This document shows, piece by piece, positions 23,530 to 27,902 of a DNA stretch of 27,902 nucleotides. Position 1 is the stretch's first letter. Every line of letters begins with the position of its first letter. The notes under the pieces are model-generated. The model did not search any database, was not told the origin of the DNA, and worked only from the letters and a program-made list of their open reading frames with translations. Source of the DNA: JAABRU01 sp050180235. GTDB taxonomy: Bacteria > Desulfobacterota > Desulfobacteria > Desulfobacterales > Desulfococcaceae. The translations under genes were made by a program, and so were the position numbers. Where the stretch lies: NCBI GenBank assembly GCA_050180235.1, contig JBFXEJ010000090.1:1-27902 (forward strand), in the 5' to 3' direction.

Positions 23530-25230
23530 ATGCTGAGTATCCGGAAAATCGGAGCCCTGGGCCGAACCTACCGTCATATAAACCGTTACAGTCAGATTCT
23601 TGGAATCTTTATCAAATACGGATTCGGGGATCTGATTGAACGGCTTAATATTGAGCAGTATATTGAAATCGGTCTGCAGATGATCTCCAGCAGACGGGCC
23701 GCCTCTCCGGATCATAAAATCAGCCGGCCGGAAAGGATCCGCATGGCTCTTGAGGAGCTGGGCCCGACCTATGTCAAACTGGGGCAGCTTCTTTCCACCC
23801 GTACCGATCTGATTCCCATCCGTTTTATAGATGAACTTTCCAAACTGCAGGACAGCGTATCCCCCCTTCCCTTTGAGGAAATGGCAGGCGTAATAGAAAA
23901 AGAACTTGGACAGCCTCCGGACAGGATATTTGCGGAGTTTGAGAGAAAACCGATAGCGTCCGCTTCCATCGGCCAGGTTCACCGTGCAGTATTGCGGGAT
24001 GGCGAATCTGTGGCCGTAAAAATCCAGCGTCCCGGTATCCGTAAGGTAATTGAGGTGGATCTGGAAATCATGCTTCATCTGGCCATGCTCATGGAGAGGA
24101 ATATCGAAGAATTCGCTCTTCACCGGCCTGTTAAAATCGTTGAAGAATTTGCAAGGGTGCTGGAAAAGGAACTGGATTATGCAAATGAGGCCGCGAATAT
24201 GGAGCGCTTTGCCCTGCAGTTTTTTGATGATCCCAGTGTTTTTGTTCCCCGGTTTTTCCGGGAGGTAAGTTCCAACCGTGTGCTGACCATGGATTATATC
24301 AGCGGGATCAAGGTTTCTGATGCGGAAGAACTGGAAAAAAAGGGACTGGATAAAAAAAAGATTGTACGCACCGGGACAAATCTTTTTCTGCGCCAGATAT
24401 TTGACTTTGGATTCTTCCACGCGGATCCCCATCCGGGCAATATACGGATTCTGGAAAACAATGTTCTGTGCCTGCTGGATTTCGGCATGATGGGAGCCAT
24501 TGACCGCCATACCCGCGGAGATTTTGCGGAACTGATTTACAGTGTGGTGCGCGGGGATGAGGGACGGGCCACCCAGGTGCTGCTGAAACTGACTTCCTGG
24601 GAGCATGAGCCGGATCTGCGATCCCTGGAAAGGGATGTCGCGGATCTCATGGGGCAGTATCTTCATAAACCGCTTAAAAATATAGAAATCAGCAGGCTTC
24701 TCCACCAGCTTCTTGAAATCAGTTCCCGTTATCTGCTGCGAATTCCGCCCGGCATTTTTCTCATGCTCAAAAGCCTGAGCACCATAGAAGGCATTGCGCG
24801 TGTGCTTGACCCGGATTTTGACATGGTGGCAGAGGTTGCCCCCTTTATCCGCCGGGAAAAAATGGATCGTTTCCGTCCCGGACGAATGGCAGAAGAAATC
24901 TTCAATCTTTCCGGGGATCTCTTTGAGTTTATCCGGCAGTTTCCGCGGGATTCCCTGGAAATCCTGCGCCTGATCAAAAAAAAACGTTTTGCCGTGCAGT
25001 TCGAGCATCGGGGTCTTGAATCCATGATCGAAACCCATGAGCGAATCAGCAGCAAACTCTCCTTTGCCATTATAATTGCTTCCCTGATTATCGGTTCCTC
25101 CATCCTTATCATTGCCAAAATTCCGCCTGTAATCTATGGAATTTCCCTCATCGGCATTATTGTTTTCACAGCCGCTGCTCTTATGGGAATCTGGCTGATT
25201 ATAGCAATTATCCGCCACGGAAAATTCTGA
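23530..25230 (+). CDS. ubiB: UbiB/AarF/ABC1 atypical kinase
   Basis: 566 residues. The ABC1 motifs are in order: KxGQ in YVKLGQLLSTR (Lys83-Gln86), the Ala-rich loop ASASIGQVHRA, VAVKIQRPG (Lys164), EKELDYANEAANMERF, HADPHPGN (from residue 297) and LLDFGMMG (Asp317). Two C-terminal membrane helices (about 505-560) anchor it. Relatives support ubiquinone or menaquinone biosynthesis and lipid handling through ATPase activity. Ribosome site is weak before ATG 23530. A 615-codon frame on the opposite strand is an artefact of codon bias. Confidence 0.92.
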   Translation: MLSIRKIGALGRTYRHINRYSQILGIFIKYGFGDLIERLNIEQYIEIGLQMISSRRAASPDHKISRPERIRMALEELGPTYVKLGQLLSTRTDLIPIRFIDELSKLQDSVSPLPFEEMAGVIEKELGQPPDRIFAEFERKPIASASIGQVHRAVLRDGESVAVKIQRPGIRKVIEVDLEIMLHLAMLMERNIEEFALHRPVKIVEEFARVLEKELDYANEAANMERFALQFFDDPSVFVPRFFREVSSNRVLTMDYISGIKVSDAEELEKKGLDKKKIVRTGTNLFLRQIFDFGFFHADPHPGNIRILENNVLCLLDFGMMGAIDRHTRGDFAELIYSVVRGDEGRATQVLLKLTSWEHEPDLRSLERDVADLMGQYLHKPLKNIEISRLLHQLLEISSRYLLRIPPGIFLMLKSLSTIEGIARVLDPDFDMVAEVAPFIRREKMDRFRPGRMAEEIFNLSGDLFEFIRQFPRDSLEILRLIKKKRFAVQFEHRGLESMIETHERISSKLSFAIIIASLIIGSSILIIAKIPPVIYGISLIGIIVFTAAALMGIWLIIAIIRHGKF

Positions 25231-25362
25231 CATTGTGAACCTCTGAGTTTTAAATCCCCTTCTAAATTTGCAGATACAGCCTTTCATAATCATCAAAAAC
25301 AAAATTTTTCTGATAAAATGATCTCCAAAATTTGTAGCTGCGTTCTTTAACCATATGAAATA

Positions 25363-25533
25363 TCAAATAATAGAAAATTTTGGTATTATATTCCATGAAT
25401 CATTAGGAATTATTTTAAATCCCTTCCCCCGCCTTTCATAGACTTTAAGACAATATCCTGTTATATCAGCAATAACTATACAGAACATATTTTTTTCTTC
25501 CATAATGGCATATTTTTTGATTGAAACCTTCAT
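25363..25533 (-). CDS. Small hypothetical protein or remnant
   Basis: 56 residues from ATG 25533: MKVSIKKYAIMEEKNMFCIV, IADITGYCLKVYERRGKGFK, IIPNDSWNIIPKFSII. The frame is open to 25560 only because the end of the miniature element at 25543 adds MKSPTT plus linker; the native start is taken as 25533. Not recognised. It lay 8 bases downstream of another short frame before the element inserted. AT-rich context and short length mean it could be a remnant. Confidence 0.35.
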   Translation of the reverse strand: MKVSIKKYAIMEEKNMFCIVIADITGYCLKVYERRGKGFKIIPNDSWNIIPKFSII

Positions 25534-25542
25534 ATATTTTTT

Positions 25543-25735
25543 GGTAGTGGGACTTTTCATGCTGATTTTTTTAATATATAAATCAATATGTTATTTATAA
25601 TCAGTATAAGCAGTATCATAGATGTATCGTATAACTATTTGTATTTATTATGTATAGACAAAAAATCAGTATATTTTTGAAAATATAATAATATTAAGCA
25701 GTTATTTTTTTGTCAGTATGTGCAGACCCACTACC
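25543..25735. mobile_element. 193-bp miniature element with IS1-like ends
   Basis: Ends GGTAGTGGGACTTTTCATGC at the left and, inverted, GGTAGTGGGTCTGCACATAC at the right (18 of 24 end bases match). It is flanked by the 8-bp direct repeat TATTTTTT (25535-25542 and 25736-25743). GGT ends and 8-bp duplications are as in the IS1 element nearby. Interior is AT-rich and non-coding. The left end is identical over 24 bases to the element end at 102-125. Confidence 0.75.
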
Positions 25736-25741
25736 TATTTT

Positions 25742-25825
25742 TTATCCGATATATTCTTTTTTATATGCACCTTTTTCACGAAGGCCATATCTTTCCATGA
25801 ACAGGAATGCATTGTGATATTCTGC
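25742..25825 (-). pseudogene. C-terminal gene remnant
   Basis: A 27-codon frame without start: AEYHNAFLFMERYGLREKGA, YKKEYIG, stop. It reads like the end of a real protein, and its stop is just upstream of the 25533 gene once the miniature element is removed, suggesting a former two-gene unit. Family unknown. Confidence 0.25.
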
Positions 25826-25845
25826 TCACCATTAACTGAAAGTTA

Positions 25846-25884
25846 TTTCATAAAAAATTTTTATAGTGTTTCATAAAAAATTTT
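25846..25884 (+). promoter_or_regulatory. Two direct repeats before the lipoprotein gene
   Basis: TTTCATAAAAAATTTT occurs twice (25846-25861 and 25869-25884), 23 bases apart and 20 bases before the start codon. It could be a paired operator or an AT-rich promoter region. The remaining sequence from 25826 to 25845 shows nothing else. Confidence 0.35.
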
Positions 25885-25904
25885 AAAATTAAGGAGGAAA
25901 AATC

Positions 25905-26222
25905 ATGGGTAATGCAAAGGGTAGTGTAAAGAAAATCGTCCGTCTGATTACGGTGTGTCTGTTTATCGCTGTTCTTTTCACAGGATGCGGCGGTGATGGG
26001 GATTCAGAACCGGTAAGCCAGGGCCGTTTTGTTGACAGTCCGGTGGCCGGGCTTGCGTATAACACGCCTAGCCGGGAAGGAATTACGGATTCGGACGGAA
26101 AATTCAGCTATCTGGATGGGGAAATTATTTCATTTTCCATCGGAGATATTTACCTGGGCAGAACCCCTGCAAAACCTGTGATAACTCCTCTTGATCTGGT
26201 GGGCGGAGCCGAAAATGGGTAG
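25905..26222 (+). pseudogene. Lipoprotein gene, split by the IS1 element
   Basis: AAGGAGGAAAAATC precedes the ATG. The signal peptide ends in the lipobox LFTGC, so the protein would be an outer- or inner-membrane lipoprotein. After it come GRFVDSPVAGLAYNTPSREG, ITDSDGKFSYLDGEIISFSI and GDIYLGRTPAKPVITPLDLV, a beta-rich domain common at the start of large exported proteins of Desulfobacterales. The frame now stops at TAG just inside the IS1 left end. Removing the element and one duplication extends it to 27199 (ENEHGSVVSDIIAEFHLLSQ...), still short, so the gene may already have been truncated. Confidence 0.7.
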
Positions 26223-26326
26223 TCCCCTATATGTAATGGTGAATAATATTCATTTTCTATTTCCCTGTTTAAAAAAATATGATAAAGCAGACAATAAAAT
26301 TTTTCATTCAGAAGGAGAACTGAAAC

Positions 26327-27037
26327 ATGAACTGTCCTGACTGTCAGGGTGAAAATATTATAAAATATGGTAAAATTCATAATGGAAAACAGAGGTTTGA
26401 ATGCAAAGACTGCGGCAGGCAGTTTGTTGAGAATCCGCAGAACAGGACAATATCTGAGGAAACCGGGGAACTGATCGACAGACTTCTTCCGGAAAAACTC
26501 CCTCTTGCCGGAATAGCAAGGGTTACAGGCGTTTCTGAAAGCTGGTTGCAGAATTATGTAAATAAAAAATATGAGGAAATTCCAAAGGAGGTGGAAGTGA
26601 AAGACAGGCCGAAATGTCGCCTGACCATTGAATGAGATGAGATGTGGTCCTTTGCCGGGAACAAAGGTCACAAGGTATGGATATGGCTGGCAAAAGATAT
26701 TGATTCGAAAGAAATTGCCGGCGTATATATCGGCAGCAGAGATCGTGAAGGCGCCCGGGGGCTGTGGGATTCCCTGCCGGGCGTTTACAGGCAGTGCTCC
26801 GTCTGTTATACGGATTTCTGGGCAGCGTATGAGGAGATATTTCCTTCCAAAAGACATCGCCCCGTCGGAAAGGAAAGCGGAAAAACAAATCATATCGAAC
26901 GGTTCAATAATACGATGCGGCAGAGAATTTCCCGGCTGGTCAGAAAAACACTTTCTTTTTCCAAAAAAATTGAGAATCATATCGGAGCAATATGGAATTT
27001 CATTCATCATTACAATGCTTCTCTGGTTTGTTCATGA
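26327..27037 (+). CDS. IS1-family transposase with in-frame UGA at codon 103 (possible selenocysteine)
   Basis: AGAAGGAG precedes the ATG. Codons 1-102 form the InsA-like part: a zinc ribbon (CPDC...CKDCGRQF) and an HTH (LPLAGIARVTGVSESWLQNYV). Codon 103 is TGA (26633-26635), and the same frame continues DEMWSFAGNKGHKVWIWL..., YTDFWAAYEEIFPSKRH..., HIERFNNTMRQRISRLVRKT to 27037, the DDE catalytic part. Total 236 residues, as for single-frame IS1 relatives. The first catalytic Asp follows the TGA directly, so restarting at ATG 26642 would lose it. In relatives I recall Cys at this site. A stem-loop at 26644-26671 fits a bacterial SECIS. Alternatives: simple nonsense mutation or leaky readthrough. 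Confidence 0.75.
26644..26671 (+). promoter_or_regulatory. Candidate SECIS stem-loop after the transposase UGA
   Basis: Nine pairs with one bulged U: GUGG-U-CCUUU (26644-26653) pairs with AAAGGUCAC (26663-26671), including one G-U pair. The loop is GCCGGGAAC. The loop starts 18 bases after the UGA, its first base is G, and the bulged U is base 16 counting from the U of UGA, all within the range described for bacterial SECIS elements. Part of the pairing is forced by conserved codons (Ser-Phe, Asn-Lys-Gly), so chance is possible. Confidence 0.45.
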
Positions 27038-27245
27038 TTAATATCTTTTACCATTACATATAAAGGACTACCCGAAAATGAACATGGGTCAGTGGTGTCT
27101 GATATCATTGCGGAGTTTCATTTGCTCAGTCAGAAACGGCAGAATGGAGGATCGTTGCATCGCTGCCTGTTCAGATTTTCTGTCTTAGCTGGCATATGAT
27201 TTTGAAATATCAAAAGAACCTAATAAAAAAGGAGGTGATGAGACA

Positions 27246-27689
27246 ATGAAATTAAGACCTAAGACAATTTTTTTGCTGATTTTTTTGACTGCCTTCCTGT
27301 TCCCGTTAGCAAATGCTTCAGTCTTTTTTGATGTTGACGGTGATGGGAAAACAGGGTTGAGTGAAGCGATTTATGCTTTACAGGTAGCTTCGGGAATCGG
27401 TCAGAAAATTTCTGATCCGATTTTGCTTAGCGGTACAGGTTCAGGTTCCAATTCTTATGTGTATGAGTTGGAATACAGAACGCAGGGAAATCTCGTTTTT
27501 GGTGATATCAGTATGGCAATAACCGGTAAACCCCTTGAGAAATTCCAGATTCAAAACGGAACACTGGTAGATAGCACCATGTCTTTTAAAATGGTAGATG
27601 CGGAAGGTTCTATCCATCATTTTTCCATGATTCTCAGAGAAAATCGGTTGGACGGCGGAGTTGTCAAACTGGTAGTGGTATTTTTTTGA
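27246..27689 (+). CDS. Exported dockerin-like (EF-hand) protein
   Basis: 147 residues. Signal peptide MKLRPKTIFLLIFLTAFLFP, cleavage probably after ANA. Immediately after it is one calcium-binding loop with dockerin-like spacing, FFDVDGDGKTGLSEAIYALQVASG, a pattern repeatedly seen in exported proteins of Desulfobacterales. A beta-rich domain of unknown role follows (SYVYELEYRTQGNLVFGDIS..., FQIQNGTLVDSTMSFKMVDA...). AAGGAGGTGA precedes the ATG. Only one EF-hand is present, so it is not a full dockerin. Confidence 0.7.
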   Translation: MKLRPKTIFLLIFLTAFLFPLANASVFFDVDGDGKTGLSEAIYALQVASGIGQKISDPILLSGTGSGSNSYVYELEYRTQGNLVFGDISMAITGKPLEKFQIQNGTLVDSTMSFKMVDAEGSIHHFSMILRENRLDGGVVKLVVVFF

Positions 27690-27734
27690 CTGTTATAATT
27701 TATATTTTATTATGAGAAACAGGGAGCGAAAAAT

Positions 27735-27902
27735 ATGATAAAACTGCCGTGCAGAATATGCGGAAGTGAGAATATACGGAAAAACAGGGGCCGGGGCGCA
27801 GAAATATCACTGCAGGGCCTGCAGTTTTTATGGCACTCCTGTGACACAGGAAGAAAAACAGAAGAAAAAAGAAGAGGTTATGGAAAAACTTCTTTATGAG
27901 AG
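27735..27902 (+). pseudogene. Start of another IS1-type transposase, frameshifted, runs off the window
   Basis: From ATG 27735: MIKLPCRICGSENIRKN, a zinc-ribbon start like InsA. Around a G-rich stretch (about 27784-27798) the frame shifts by one base; the continuation in another frame is clear: QKYHCRACSFYGTPVTQEEK, QKKKEEVMEKLLYER. The shift is either a mutation, a sequencing slip in the G runs, or a programmed frameshift. The element's ends are not visible. Confidence 0.55.

Larger units (their letters stand above)
26218..27072 (+). mobile_element. Complete IS1-family insertion sequence, 855 bp
   Basis: Terminal repeats GGTAGTCC...TATATGTAATGGT at both ends (two internal differences), 8-bp target duplication CGAAAATG (26210-26217 and 27073-27080), and a transposase gene filling the middle. 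Intact ends and duplication point to a recent insertion. It is about 90 bp longer than classical IS1. Confidence 0.9.

Noticed and set aside
23455..25302. 615-codon open frame on the minus strand
   Set aside because: Exact antisense of the UbiB kinase gene; no domain or ribosome site, explained by codon bias of the real gene.
25543..25560. ATG at 25560 as start of the small minus-strand gene
   Set aside because: That ATG belongs to the inserted element's terminal repeat; the native frame can start at 25533.
102..25566. A 25-kb composite transposon bounded by the 24-base inverted repeats at 102-125 and 25543-25566
   Set aside because: The right copy is better explained as one end of a 193-bp element with its own second end and direct repeats, and the left copy has its end facing a gene it truncates; the enclosed genes are mostly core functions.

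Overview
The window looks like chromosomal DNA of a sulfate-reducing deltaproteobacterium (Desulfobacterota, Desulfobacterales; Desulfonema or Desulfosarcina-like). This is an inference from the gene set: a type-B succinate dehydrogenase/fumarate reductase (CAB), a CooC-type ATPase, a delta-type Tol cluster, a phasin, an acyl-CoA dehydrogenase, dockerin-like and lipoprotein genes, and many small toxin-antitoxin genes and repeats. No rRNA, tRNA or CRISPR array was seen.

Layout. Positions 1-6600 are an accessory zone. It holds an ankyrin-repeat gene broken twice by the same 70-bp miniature element, HicBA, the wreck of an AbiE-like pair whose toxin gene is fused to a duplicated 3' end of frdB, a DUF2283 gene, two small unknown genes, gene remnants cut by other miniature elements, and a UPF0175/DUF3368 pair. 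Positions 6610-9941 (minus) carry frdCAB. A RelE/ParE-type toxin-antitoxin pair and an HD phosphohydrolase follow. Positions 11637-15408 (plus) carry tolQ-tolR-tolA/tonB-tolB; no pal gene follows. After a repeat-rich spacer, 16091-21155 (minus) is an operon-like run: CooC, an AcuC-type Zn deacetylase, an AcuB-like CBS protein, PrmA methyltransferase, an MBL-fold hydrolase and a Sir2 deacetylase. Divergently, 21611-25230 (plus) encode an acyl-CoA dehydrogenase, a phasin whose start region is tandemly duplicated, and a UbiB/ABC1 kinase. Positions 25231-27902 are again accessory: an IS1-type miniature element, a lipoprotein gene split by a complete IS1-family element, a dockerin-like exported protein and the start of another IS1-type transposase.

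How the parts work together. frdCAB is a membrane quinone:succinate/fumarate enzyme. TolQRAB spans the envelope. The CooC-to-Sir2 run combines acetyl-CoA-pathway maturation with two unrelated protein deacetylases and a protein lysine methyltransferase, which suggests control by lysine modification.

The most striking observations are: (1) the IS1 transposase has one in-frame UGA, just before the first catalytic Asp and where relatives (from memory) have Cys, followed by a stem-loop that fits the bacterial SECIS layout, so it may be a selenocysteine-dependent transposase; (2) a ~100-nt structured element overlaps the stop codons of sir2 and phasin in the same orientation, with related arms after tolA; (3) several target-site-duplicated miniature elements sit inside genes; (4) an AbiEii-FrdB gene fusion; (5) the two-deacetylase operon.
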